DNA from: CAYOSU01 sp964406735
GTDB taxonomy: Bacteria; Bacillota; Clostridia; Christensenellales; CAMQZB01
Direction: 5' to 3'
DNA: 64,000 nt
NCBI GenBank assembly: GCA_964406735.1
Contig: CAYOSU010000006.1
Span: 1 to 64,000, forward strand
The notes beneath the pieces were generated by a model, which had not been told where the DNA came from, searched no databases, and saw nothing but the letters and a program-made list of their open reading frames with translations. Both the position numbers and the translations under genes were made by a program. Shown here in pieces: positions 42,309 through 50,543 of the stretch; within the stretch, counting starts at the first letter, position 1; every line of letters starts with the position of its first letter.

Positions 42309-42679
42309 CTTCCGTCGTAGAAGAGGCGATGAAGTCGCTGAAAAACATAGCCGAAGTCAACACAGTTATCGGTCAACCGCTGACTGGCACGAACGACAGC
42401 ACCGTTATACCCGTCTCAAAGGTTACGATAGCTTATATCGCAGGCGGCGGAGAATATTCGGCAGGGGAAAACGCAGTCGAAGCGTACAGTAAGGATAGTT
42501 ACCCGTTAAGCGCAGGTAGCGGAGGCTTTATACAGCTTACCCCTATCGGCTTTCTCGTCGGCAAAAACGGCGAGCTTTCGACCATAACGATAGACGAGTC
42601 TTGCGGCGCACTCGACAAGCTTATCAAGGCGGCATCGGAATATATCACGCACCTTAACAAGAATGAAAAGTCAAAATAA
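42281..42679 (+). CDS. gerW: GerW/YtfJ family sporulation protein
   Basis: The 132-residue protein has the family signature: an amino-terminal helical start, INTVIGQP-like VNTVIGQPL, then TVIPVSKVTIAYIAGGGEY, a Gly-rich loop (LSAGSGGFIQLTPIGFLVGK) and a carboxyl amphipathic helix. GerW localises to the inner spore membrane in Bacillus and is needed for germination by some nutrients. AAAAAAGGAGAGAGC precedes the ATG, inside the end of the upstream ytfI-like gene. Confidence 0.93.
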   Translation: MESFKSNKIASVVEEAMKSLKNIAEVNTVIGQPLTGTNDSTVIPVSKVTIAYIAGGGEYSAGENAVEAYSKDSYPLSAGSGGFIQLTPIGFLVGKNGELSTITIDESCGALDKLIKAASEYITHLNKNEKSK

Positions 42680-43748
42680 GCATTACAAAATAGCCGCGAT
42701 AATATCTCTCGTTCTCGCTTGCTGTATAGCCGTTGCCATATTTCCAAAACAAGCTGTTGCGTCTACAACGTCGTACGCAGTCATAGACGTCAATACGGGC
42801 ATAATTTTGAACGGAAGTCTTGGCGACGAGAGAAAGCCTATGGCTTCGACTACTAAGATAATGACGGCGATCATCGCTCTTGAAAACGTTGACGACCTCG
42901 ACGAAAAATATGCCGTTCCCAAAGCCGCCGTCGGCGTAGAAGGGTCAAGCGTATACCTAAAAGCAGGCGAACCCGTATCGGTGCGCGAGCTGTTATATTG
43001 CCTGATGTTGCGTTCAGGAAACGACGCCGCAGTGGCTATTGCCATAATAACCGCCGAAAGCGTAAAAAATTTTACCTCGCTTATGAACGCAAAGGCGCAA
43101 GAGCTCGGACTTGCCGACACCCACTTTGTCAATCCGCACGGACTACACGACGACGAGCATTACACGACCGCAAAAGAGCTTGCGAAAATTTCCGCTTATG
43201 CCATGAAAAATGCGACCTTCCGAGAAATCGTCTCGACAAAGAGCTACGTAGGAGAACGGGGCACATATCGCAACAAAAACAAGCTGCTGTTTGACTTTTC
43301 AGGCGCAAACGGTATAAAGACGGGCTATACCAAAAACGCAGGCAGATGCCTCGTTTCGAGCGCAGAGCGAGATGGTAATACCGTCGTTTGCGTCGTACTT
43401 GACTGCCCGACGATGTACGAAACATCGAAAAAACTGCTCGACGAGGCGTTTTCAGACCATAGCTTTATGAAAGTATGGTCAAAAGAGGACAAAAAATCCC
43501 TCCCGATAAACGGGATCCCAAGGCTTTCGTGCCTCGTAGGGACGCAAACGGACGTAATAGCTCCCGTTAAAAAGGGATCGGAAGAGCACGTTCGCATCGA
43601 GCTTAACCTGCCCGAATCCCTCGACTTCCCAGTCAAAAAAGGTGCGGAAATCGGGCAAATAAGCGTTTTATGTCAAAATGACTTGCTTTTTTCGCAAAAA
43701 ATCTATACTATTGAGGATGTTGGAAAGAACAAATTGATTTTTTCGTAA
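42663..43748 (+). CDS. dacF: D-alanyl-D-alanine carboxypeptidase (S11, DacF-like)
   Basis: The 361-residue secreted penicillin-binding protein has an amino-terminal signal/anchor (YKIAAIISLVLACCIAVAIF). The three S11 motifs are present: Ser62-Thr-Thr-Lys65 (SxxK), Ser118-Gly-Asn120 (SxN) and Lys219-Thr-Gly221. A beta-rich carboxyl domain follows. The enzyme trims D-Ala from peptidoglycan stem peptides, and DacF/DacB paralogs modify spore cortex. The gene overlaps gerW by 17 bases, consistent with a sporulation role. Confidence 0.92.
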   Translation: MKSQNKHYKIAAIISLVLACCIAVAIFPKQAVASTTSYAVIDVNTGIILNGSLGDERKPMASTTKIMTAIIALENVDDLDEKYAVPKAAVGVEGSSVYLKAGEPVSVRELLYCLMLRSGNDAAVAIAIITAESVKNFTSLMNAKAQELGLADTHFVNPHGLHDDEHYTTAKELAKISAYAMKNATFREIVSTKSYVGERGTYRNKNKLLFDFSGANGIKTGYTKNAGRCLVSSAERDGNTVVCVVLDCPTMYETSKKLLDEAFSDHSFMKVWSKEDKKSLPINGIPRLSCLVGTQTDVIAPVKKGSEEHVRIELNLPESLDFPVKKGAEIGQISVLCQNDLLFSQKIYTIEDVGKNKLIFS

Positions 43749-43761
43749 AAGGACAGTTACT

Positions 43762-44469
43762 ATGAGAATAAACAAGTACCTCGCCGAATGCGGCGTTTGC
43801 AGCAGAAGAAACGCAGATAAGCTCATCGAGAGCGGAAAAGTCTTCGTAAACGGCAAGCGTGCAGGCTTAGGTGAAGAGATAAACGAAGGAAAAGACTCCG
43901 TCGTCGTTGACGGTAAGACGATACACCATACGCAGACGTTGCAGTATTTTATGCTCAACAAGCCTAAAGGTTGCGTTTGCACGGTATCCGACGACAAAGG
44001 AAGACGAACGGTCATGGACCTTATGCCAAAGGACAAGGGTAGACTTTACCCCGTCGGCAGGCTTGACTACGACACCGAGGGACTTCTTATCATAACGAAC
44101 GACGGTGAGCTTACCGAAAGGCTCACCCACCCGAGAAACGAAGTGCCAAAGACGTATCTCGTAAAGGTTGAAGGCTCGCTTTCGGCAGACGCATTGAACA
44201 GACTCAGAACGGGCGTTGAAATAGAGCCGAGAGCTCTCGTCAAAGCAAAAAGCCTTAAACCCGTAGAGCTGACGAAAGCCTCCTCTAAGTTTGAGATCAC
44301 GATCACCGAGGGAAAAAACCGTGAGGTTCGTCGTATGTTTGAGGCTGTCGGACACGAGGTGCAGTTCTTGAAACGTATCAAGGTCGGTGAATTGAGACTT
44401 GGGAGCCTCGACAGAGGTCAATACAGACGTCTCAACGAGCGTGAAATAGACTATCTGAAAAACATCTGA
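43762..44469 (+). CDS. rluB: 23S rRNA pseudouridine synthase RluB
   Basis: The 235-residue protein has an amino-terminal S4 RNA-binding domain (MRINKYLAECGVCSRRNADK) and the RsuA/RluB catalytic domain with Asp102 in VGRLDYDTEGLLIITND. It would isomerise a uridine of 23S rRNA (position 2605 in E. coli numbering). It is 13 bases after dacF, an arrangement seen in many Firmicutes next to spore cortex genes. A strong terminator follows. Confidence 0.93.
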   Translation: MRINKYLAECGVCSRRNADKLIESGKVFVNGKRAGLGEEINEGKDSVVVDGKTIHHTQTLQYFMLNKPKGCVCTVSDDKGRRTVMDLMPKDKGRLYPVGRLDYDTEGLLIITNDGELTERLTHPRNEVPKTYLVKVEGSLSADALNRLRTGVEIEPRALVKAKSLKPVELTKASSKFEITITEGKNREVRRMFEAVGHEVQFLKRIKVGELRLGSLDRGQYRRLNEREIDYLKNI

Positions 44470-44473
44470 AACG

Positions 44474-44503
44474 AAAAGGAAGCCAAACGGCTTCCTTTTT
44501 TTA
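44474..44503 (+). terminator. Terminator of ytfI-gerW-dacF-rluB operon
   Basis: AAAAGGAAGCC, AAAC, GGCTTCCTTTTTTT. Confidence 0.93.
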
Positions 44504-44523
44504 TATACACCTATCTTTATAAA

Positions 44524-44556
44524 TAAGGGCTAAGCAAACATGCTCAGCCCTTTTTA
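44524..44556. terminator. Second terminator-like hairpin
   Basis: AAGGGCTAAGCA/TGCTCAGCCCTT with one mismatch, T-run on the plus strand at 44551-44555. It is the only candidate terminator for the convergent minus-strand genes from 44604, though its minus-strand U-tract is weak. Confidence 0.55.
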
Positions 44557-44603
44557 GTCGTCCCGATATTTCGGCCTACGGCACTAACTAATTAGCTATT
44601 ACG

Positions 44604-45034
44604 CTATTCTTTTTCTTTCGATTCGTTTTCGGACGGCAGCGTATAAACGTGTTTCTCCACATACGCCATCATGCGATTGTATAGCACAATGTAGAAAAGT
44701 GAGGCAAGAATTCCTCCGCTCGCTCCGCATAGAGCAGTCTCGACATCTTGAAATTTCAAAGCAATTATTATACAGATCCACACGATAGCAGAAATAATAA
44801 TGCTCCAAACGTGTTCTTTTCGCCACTTTTTCTTAAAATACAATACCTTTTCTTTGGCGGTAAACGTGCTGTTTTCTAACGCAGAGACGAGATTTGTTTC
44901 GGCAACCTTCTTGAAATCATCATCATTCAATCGGTCGCCTGCCACAAGCTCGTTAATGCTTGCCTTGAACTCATTTGATAAATTAATAGCATTGCAACGG
45001 CAAAGCCCAACGTAATTTTTACGTTCTTCTTCAT
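44604..45034 (-). pseudogene. Small membrane protein gene with an apparent 5' frameshift
   Basis: A good ribosome site, GGAGGGCGC, leads into ATG at 45034 and a 35-codon frame that reads like a signal peptide or membrane anchor (MKKNVKITLGFAVAMLLIYQ) but stops at 44927. The long downstream part lies in a different frame, open from 45065 only by way of a TTG without ribosome site. It has a polar helical region (NELVAGDRLNDDDFKKVAET), two membrane helices (~92-130) and an acidic tail ending ESKEKE. The simplest reading is one membrane protein split by a frameshift between about 44930 and 44990. The alternative is two overlapping genes. It is the last gene of the 48058-44604 unit. Family unknown. 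Confidence 0.5.
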
Positions 45035-45093
45035 GCGCCCTCCACAAATAATATTTGCGATCCAATTCAGAACGCTATTTATCGCAACGAGCT

Positions 45094-46758
45094 CTACTCA
45101 AGCTCAAGCAAAAGTTTTACTCCTAACACGGTTGCAGGAATACGATAGCTCGGCGCAAGATTAGAAAGAATAACGACGGCAGTGCCGTTTTCTACACAAA
45201 ATCCAAGGTATGCGTTATAATTCCCCGTTCCACCGTTGTGCCACACGATGCCGTTTTCGTCATCGATGATCCAAGACATTCCGATCTCATCCATACGAAT
45301 GCCAATAGCCTCATAGCTTTTTGTCGTTACATCGATCTCTTTCAGGGTTTTGTGGCAATCTGCAAAATACGAGTTATTCTCAAGCTGCATTTGCGCATAA
45401 GCAAGCATGTCCGAAATATCGGACGTTAACGCTCCTGCCGACAAATAAGCGTCGTTTTCTTCCCAGTCCCAGTAATTACCGAGATCGCCGTTTGAGGTCG
45501 ATATTCTTGTGTTTTTAAGTCCTAGTTCGTTTTTCGCAAAGTCATTTATCAACACAGTATAATCTACGCCGTAAACGGATTCGAGAATAAGCCCCAAAAC
45601 AGCGTAGCCGTAATTTGAGTAGTTAAAATCGTACTCCTTATCCGCCATACTCAATTTGCTCGCTTTGTCAAGAACTCTTTTTCTCGAAACGCTGCAAAAA
45701 TCGTTCCTGCCGATAAGAAAATTAGCGATCATTGCTTGGTCGAAATAATAACCTTTATATCCGGATGTATGAGTCAAAAGTTCCTTGATCGTTGGATAAG
45801 TATTGCCTTTAGGAAGAGGCAAATAGCTATCGATCGTGCAATATAGATCTACTTTCCCCTCTTTTATCGCTTTGTTTATCAATGCAGCTGTAAAAGTCTT
45901 TGTAAGCGACCCTATTTCATACGTATGAATCGCCGTTTTCAATTCCTTCCCGTTTGCGCCGTAAACGTTGTACGACGCTTGACCGTCTTTGATGATACCT
46001 ACCGTTATAACGGCGTCAGTGTTGTTTCTGGTGGTATATTCAAGCGCCTCATAAAACGAAAGACCTGGCAGTTCTTCCATTCGTTTGCTTCCGTAGGCCG
46101 CAAAGCCACCCACCACCAAAACAAAGCAAACAACGACCGAAACAATGGTTATGATCGCCTGCTTTTTGGAGCAGGTCTTATCTAAAATAAAATATCTTCC
46201 CGTGCGCTTTTTATATTTAGTATATTTCTCCCCAAACGTCGTCGTTAAAAATTTTTCTTCTTGCAATATCTGCAAATGAAGCATAATAACAGCAAAAACC
46301 ACGAACGCCAGATGCATATAGTTAAAGTAAGCTATCAACACGCCGATATACATTAAATCGAAGCCTAAAAATGCAGGGTTGCGACTGATGCGATATATCC
46401 CCGTCGTAACGAGCTCGGTTTTATCTTTTTCGGGGATACCTGCACGCCAGCTGTCTCTCATCGTTATCATTGCAACGATAAAAACCGAAACCCCTATTGC
46501 GGCAACGCCTACACCAACAAATGCATAGCTTGAACGCCACATACGAAGATCAAACACTATGCTTGCAACTTCAACCACAACAATGGAATAAGTCGCAATT
46601 TTCATAATTATTTCTATTGCAAGCACTTTTTTAGGCTTGTTTCCTTTGCCTATCTGATCGGTCTGAACGCCATGTTTATGTTGTAAAATAATTTTTGTAA
46701 AGTATGCGATATAAAATACCGCAAGAACGGCAAGTGCCGACATTTGAATAACTTCCAC
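45094..46758 (-). CDS. Fusion: isoprenylcysteine-methyltransferase-like membrane domain plus beta-lactamase-fold hydrolase
   Basis: This 554-residue two-part protein is unusual. Residues 1-~195 have four to five membrane segments and the ICMT/PEMT methyltransferase pattern (TTGIYRISRNPAFLGFDLMY, then EEKFLTTTFGEKYTKYKKRT). Residue ~200 begins another membrane helix, followed by a class-C-beta-lactamase/penicillin-binding-like domain with Ser284-Leu-Thr-Lys287, Tyr380-Ser-Asn382 and His507-Asn-Gly-Gly. The hydrolase would face outside and the methyltransferase site the membrane or cytosol. Possible substrates are D-amino-acid peptides, lipid-linked amines or esters. The gene is two bases from its upstream partner (46760-48058). 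Confidence 0.8.
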   Translation of the reverse strand: MEVIQMSALAVLAVFYIAYFTKIILQHKHGVQTDQIGKGNKPKKVLAIEIIMKIATYSIVVVEVASIVFDLRMWRSSYAFVGVGVAAIGVSVFIVAMITMRDSWRAGIPEKDKTELVTTGIYRISRNPAFLGFDLMYIGVLIAYFNYMHLAFVVFAVIMLHLQILQEEKFLTTTFGEKYTKYKKRTGRYFILDKTCSKKQAIITIVSVVVCFVLVVGGFAAYGSKRMEELPGLSFYEALEYTTRNNTDAVITVGIIKDGQASYNVYGANGKELKTAIHTYEIGSLTKTFTAALINKAIKEGKVDLYCTIDSYLPLPKGNTYPTIKELLTHTSGYKGYYFDQAMIANFLIGRNDFCSVSRKRVLDKASKLSMADKEYDFNYSNYGYAVLGLILESVYGVDYTVLINDFAKNELGLKNTRISTSNGDLGNYWDWEENDAYLSAGALTSDISDMLAYAQMQLENNSYFADCHKTLKEIDVTTKSYEAIGIRMDEIGMSWIIDDENGIVWHNGGTGNYNAYLGFCVENGTAVVILSNLAPSYRIPATVLGVKLLLELE

Positions 46759-46759
46759 G

Positions 46760-48058
46760 CTATTTCACTTCCTTCGTAAAATTTTGCAAATTTTTCTGAC
46801 TCTCGCCCACCTCTCGCTTGTGTTCAAGGTGTATTCCGATATGCCCGACGCCCAGAATCAAGGCTGCGGCAACGACAATAAAATTTCGTGAATAAACGCC
46901 GAGAAAAAGTACCGCCAAAGTAGGTAGCGTTGCACCTGCTACAGGAAAACCAGCAAACGACGAGTACATATCTTTCATCGTGAGATCGCTTTTGAAATAT
47001 CCCGCCCAATAACACTCGTATAATATCATCAGCACGAGTGCCGCAAGCCATATTAACAGATCCCACTTGAAATAAATACCGTCGGGGAATTTTTTTATTA
47101 ACGGATCAATGGACCGGAATATGAGTAGCGACGCCGTTACCGCAACTTCTCCAATACGTTCAAAAGCAAGCAAAACTTTGTTTTCTCGTTTTTCTGCTTG
47201 CTCGTAACCTTTTGGCTTTTTACCGTTTGCCCATATAATATTCGGAACAAACAGCATTGCAAGAAATACGATCCCTGTAAAGCAAACGCCGAGCTTGTAC
47301 GGGCTTCTTGAGCTCATTATGACCGAGCTTATTTTTACGCTGCTTATTTCCTCTCCGTAATCTTCTTTTAATCGTCCCGCCATAACCTCAGGCGAATCAA
47401 TGTCTGTATGGTACGAACCGTATATACCCATGATCCGACCGCCGCCGCAACGCTCATAAGCAGCCTTAAAATTTGATATCATATACTCTTCACGAACGTC
47501 GGATACTCCGTCGTGCGTTTCGCCGCTTTCGTAATACTCTTTATACTGCCTCATACACTCTTCGGTAAGCGTATAATTTTCCGACTCTTTAAGTCCGTTC
47601 TCTTCAAGATATTTCAAATACCTTGCGCCCGTCGTTCTGCTTTGATGCCCGATATCCGTTCCGTAAAACACCGTCTCTGGGCAATTTTCTTTTATGCTCT
47701 TAAAAAAGTTATAATAATACTCGTTGCCCGACAACGTTCCTTTTATCTCATCAAACCAAACGTCAAGCAACTCGTCCGAGCCTTCTTTCAGCCAGATATT
47801 CAAAAACTCAGCGCTATAATACGGAAGCTCTACGAAAAGATTGCGACAGCCATCGTCGTAATAGCCTTTCCACAACTTGAACTCTGCGTCATAGTATTCT
47901 TCAACACCGTGAGATTCTCCGTATAGCATTATCTTCGTATCGTCGTTCGGATAAACATCTCCACCATTATCATTTAAGTCCAGCGCTATTGCTACGATGC
48001 ATACTGCAAAAAGCAACGCAAACGCAATTACAGTCTTTAGTTTATCGCTTCTTCTCAT
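46760..48058 (-). CDS. Erythromycin-esterase/TraB-like domain protein with membrane tail
   Basis: The 432-residue protein has an amino-terminal signal anchor (LKTVIAFALLFAVCIVAIAL), an exported domain with IMLYGESHGVEEYYDAEFKL, RNLFVELPYYSAEF and RIMGIYGSYHT, and five membrane helices in the last ~170 residues. The G-E-S-H-G...E and late G-x-x-H motifs match the EreA/ChaN/TraB-related fold, in which His and Glu residues do the chemistry. An esterase or peptidase activity is plausible but unproven. It heads the operon under a perfect consensus promoter and is followed two bases later by the methyltransferase-hydrolase fusion. Confidence 0.65.
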   Translation of the reverse strand: MRRSDKLKTVIAFALLFAVCIVAIALDLNDNGGDVYPNDDTKIMLYGESHGVEEYYDAEFKLWKGYYDDGCRNLFVELPYYSAEFLNIWLKEGSDELLDVWFDEIKGTLSGNEYYYNFFKSIKENCPETVFYGTDIGHQSRTTGARYLKYLEENGLKESENYTLTEECMRQYKEYYESGETHDGVSDVREEYMISNFKAAYERCGGGRIMGIYGSYHTDIDSPEVMAGRLKEDYGEEISSVKISSVIMSSRSPYKLGVCFTGIVFLAMLFVPNIIWANGKKPKGYEQAEKRENKVLLAFERIGEVAVTASLLIFRSIDPLIKKFPDGIYFKWDLLIWLAALVLMILYECYWAGYFKSDLTMKDMYSSFAGFPVAGATLPTLAVLFLGVYSRNFIVVAAALILGVGHIGIHLEHKREVGESQKNLQNFTKEVK

Positions 48059-48121
48059 ATTTTAATCAACCCCTTGATACATAGTAGATATATTTTTTCA
48101 ATAATACTTTTTTCGATTTTC

Positions 48122-48150
48122 ATTATACTCTCGTCATTTTTCAGTGTCAA
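48122..48150 (-). promoter_or_regulatory. Consensus promoter of the EreA-like operon
   Basis: On the minus strand TTGACA (48150-48145), 17 bases, TATAAT (48127-48122), a perfect match in both boxes and spacing. The start codon is 64 bases downstream. Confidence 0.85.
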
Positions 48151-48203
48151 TAACGTCGCAAAAAAAAAGATAAAACTTTCTCTCGCCCTATGCTCGTTGA
48201 CAC

Positions 48204-48237
48204 ATAAAAAACGGCGCACCCGTTTTCAGGTGCGCCG
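48204..48237 (-). terminator. Terminator of alaS
   Basis: On the minus strand CGGCGCACC, loop, GGTGCGCCG followed by TTTTTTATGTG. Confidence 0.92.
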
Positions 48238-48252
48238 CTATGATATTTGTTT

Positions 48253-50040
48253 TTACTGCTTAGGCTCTAACACAGCCTTTATACGTCTTACACCGGCAGA
48301 AGAGGACTGCTCTTTCATGATCTTGAAGTGTCCGAGATCTCCCGTGTTCTTAGCGTGAGGACCTCCGCATATCTCGCAAGAATACTCTCCCATCGTGTAT
48401 ACCTTGACGATGTCGCCGTACTTCGACTCGAAAAGACCTACTGCACCCTTGTCCTTAGCCTCTTTAACGGTCATTTCCTCGCATACGACAGGAACATTCG
48501 CGTTGATAGCCTCGTTAACGAGCTTTTCAACGTCCGCTATCTCTTCTTTCGTCATAGGACGGTCAAACGAGAAGTCAAAACGCAATCTTTCAGCCGTTAT
48601 GTTCGAGCCTCTCTGGTTAACGTCGTTTCTGCCAAGCACTTTTTTAAGGGCTGCGTGCATAAGGTGGGTCGCCGTATGAAGCTGAGCAACGACCTCGGAT
48701 GCGTCGATAAGGCCGCCTTTGAAACGCTGCTCGCTTCCCGCCTGACTCTTCTTCTGATGCTCCTCCTGAGCTTTCTTGTAGCCGTCAAGGTCAACAGTCA
48801 TTCCGCGCTCGGTGGCAAGCTCTATGGTCATTTCTACAGGGAAGCCGTAAGTATCGTAAAGCCTGAACGCCGTCTTTCCTGGAATAACCGTTCCCTGAAT
48901 GTGAACAGCGACTTTTTCAAACTCTTTAAGTCCCTGCTGAAGGGTCTTTGCGAATTTTTCTTCTTCTTTGTCTATCTCGTCCAAGATCTTAGCCTTGTTT
49001 TCCAAAAGCTCGGGATAGAATCCCTTATATTGCTCGATATAAGAAGCCGCAAGTGCGGAAAGTCCGCCCTCTTTAAGCTCAAGGCTCATTCCAAAGCGTA
49101 TCGCACGCCTCAAAAGTCTTCTCAAAATATATCCCTGATCGACGTTAGAGGGAACTATCCCCTTGCGATCGCCAAGCAAGAACGTTGCCGTTCTGATATG
49201 ATCGAGTATAATTCTGAACGCCTTTTTGTTCTCTTCGTAAGTCTTTCCCGTTTTCTCTTCGAGTATCTTCTTTCCTTCCTCGAAAAGATCGGTCTCGTAA
49301 ACGGTATTTCTTCCGTTAAGTGTAGCAACCGTTCTTTCAACGCCCATACCCGTATCGACGTTCTTTTGTTCGAGCTGGGTATATTTTCCGTCTGCGCCCT
49401 TATAATAGCTCATAAAGACGTTGTTCCAAATCTCTATGTACTTTCCGCAGTGGCAAGAGGGATTGCACTCAGGCGAGCAAGCAGGCTTACCCGTGTCGAT
49501 GAATATCTCCGTATCAGGTCCGCACGGTCCGACGTTGCCTGCGATCCACCAGTTGTCCTTTTTGGGAAGATAGAAAATTCTATCCTCGGGAATTCCGCAT
49601 TCCATCCAGATATCGGCGGATTCCGTATCTCTCGGGCAGTCCTCGTCTCCCGCAAAAACGGTTACTGCGAGCTTTTCTTTGGGTATTCCGAGATATTCGG
49701 GGCTCGTCAAGAACTCGTACGACCAAGTGATCGCCTCTTTCTTGAAATAATCGCCAAGCGACCAGTTCCCGAGCATCTCGAAGAAGGTGCAGTGCGTATC
49801 GTCACCTACGTCGTCGATATCGCCCGTTCTGACGCACTTCTGAACGTCCGTAAGTCTCGTTCCTGCAGGGTGCTTTTCACCGAGAAGATAGGGAATAAGC
49901 GGATGCATTCCGGCAGGCGTAAACAATACCGATGAGTCATTCTCGGGAATAAGAGAAGCTGACGCTATAACAGCATGTCCCTTGCTTTCAAAGAACTTGA
50001 GGTACATTTCCTTCAACTGTGCAGATTTGATTTCTTTCAT
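48253..50040 (-). CDS. alaS: Short alanyl-tRNA synthetase lacking C-Ala domain
   Basis: The 595-residue protein has the class II catalytic core (FFESKGHAVIASASLIPEND, FTPAGMHPLIPYLLG, VGPCGPDTEIFIDTG, DTGMGVERTVATLNG), the tRNA-recognition region and an editing domain with zinc-site motifs HTATHLMHA and CEICGGPH. It ends right after the editing domain, where ordinary bacterial AlaRS (~870 residues) continues with the dimerising C-Ala (DHHA1-type) domain. The linker between core and editing domain is also short. I chose the ATG at 50040, behind AAGGTGAT, rather than the longer frame. It is active-looking, but tRNA binding must differ from the standard enzyme, or a second full-length alaS may exist elsewhere. 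Confidence 0.9.
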   Translation of the reverse strand: MKEIKSAQLKEMYLKFFESKGHAVIASASLIPENDSSVLFTPAGMHPLIPYLLGEKHPAGTRLTDVQKCVRTGDIDDVGDDTHCTFFEMLGNWSLGDYFKKEAITWSYEFLTSPEYLGIPKEKLAVTVFAGDEDCPRDTESADIWMECGIPEDRIFYLPKKDNWWIAGNVGPCGPDTEIFIDTGKPACSPECNPSCHCGKYIEIWNNVFMSYYKGADGKYTQLEQKNVDTGMGVERTVATLNGRNTVYETDLFEEGKKILEEKTGKTYEENKKAFRIILDHIRTATFLLGDRKGIVPSNVDQGYILRRLLRRAIRFGMSLELKEGGLSALAASYIEQYKGFYPELLENKAKILDEIDKEEEKFAKTLQQGLKEFEKVAVHIQGTVIPGKTAFRLYDTYGFPVEMTIELATERGMTVDLDGYKKAQEEHQKKSQAGSEQRFKGGLIDASEVVAQLHTATHLMHAALKKVLGRNDVNQRGSNITAERLRFDFSFDRPMTKEEIADVEKLVNEAINANVPVVCEEMTVKEAKDKGAVGLFESKYGDIVKVYTMGEYSCEICGGPHAKNTGDLGHFKIMKEQSSSAGVRRIKAVLEPKQ

Positions 50041-50072
50041 ATATATCACCTTATGATCAAATTTCTTTTCAT

Positions 50073-50101
50073 ATAATATCACACGAAAGCGTTTTTGTAA
50101 A
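50073..50101 (-). promoter_or_regulatory. Promoter of alaS
   Basis: On the minus strand TTTACA (50101-50096), 17 bases, TATTAT (50078-50073). The ATG at 50040 is ~33 bases downstream. Confidence 0.65.
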
Positions 50102-50362
50102 TTAAATGACCGCCTTTTCTCGCTTTTGATTCGAACCTTTGACGTTTAACACTCTCTGCTTTTTAATATATCGATCTTTTCAATGCGGTCTTTTTTTTGT
50201 TTGTCAAACACTCCCTGTATTATCTCAATTTTTGCTTATATATTATATATCCTTATTATATAGCTATATTTTTGTCGCTTTACAAAGTATTTCTCACCTT
50301 TTCGATAAAAAATATTATTATTTTTGCGCCACTATTATTTTTTCAAAGTGAGGTCAAAACGT

Positions 50363-50391
50363 TTGACAACGACGGTTTATTATGTTAACAT
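50363..50391 (+). promoter_or_regulatory. Possible distal promoter of uraA
   Basis: TTGACA (50363-50368), 17 bases, TAACAT (50386-50391). A transcript from here would pass through the hairpin at 50473-50503 before reaching uraA. Confidence 0.4.
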
Positions 50392-50472
50392 TATCACGAT
50401 AATTTAATCCTTTCTTTAATTCGATACTGTGATGTCGACAAGATCTATTTCAAGCTATACTTATGATATAAT

Positions 50473-50503
50473 AGCGTTTTGTCGAGCGGCAAAACGCTTT
50501 TTT
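50473..50503 (+). terminator. Attenuator-like terminator in uraA leader
   Basis: AGCGTTTTG, 8-base loop, CAAAACGCT followed by TTTTTT, 41 bases before the uraA ATG. An intrinsic terminator in this position, ahead of a pyrimidine permease and near pyrR, suggests transcription attenuation. I saw no classical PyrR-binding loop. Confidence 0.6.
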
Positions 50504-50543
50504 ATATGCAATAATTAATTTAATACAAGGAGATATTAAAATT

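Larger units (their letters stand above)
50041..50543. other. Divergent intergenic region between alaS and uraA
   Basis: This 503-base, very A+T-rich region contains the alaS promoter (50073-50101, minus), a possible uraA promoter (50363-50391, plus), and a -10-like TATAAT overlapping a terminator hairpin (50467-50503). I looked for a purine riboswitch and a T-box and saw neither. No reading frame with credible translation signals was seen. Confidence 0.55.

Noticed and set aside
48328..49935. 535-codon plus-strand open frame opposite alaS
   Set aside because: It is an antisense shadow of a clear synthetase gene, is Cys/Arg/Ser/Leu-rich without domain motifs, and has no ribosome site.
50100..50540. 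Purine riboswitch or T-box in the alaS/uraA gap
   Set aside because: The conserved loop sequences of a guanine/adenine riboswitch and the T-box TGGNACCGCG-type element are both absent.
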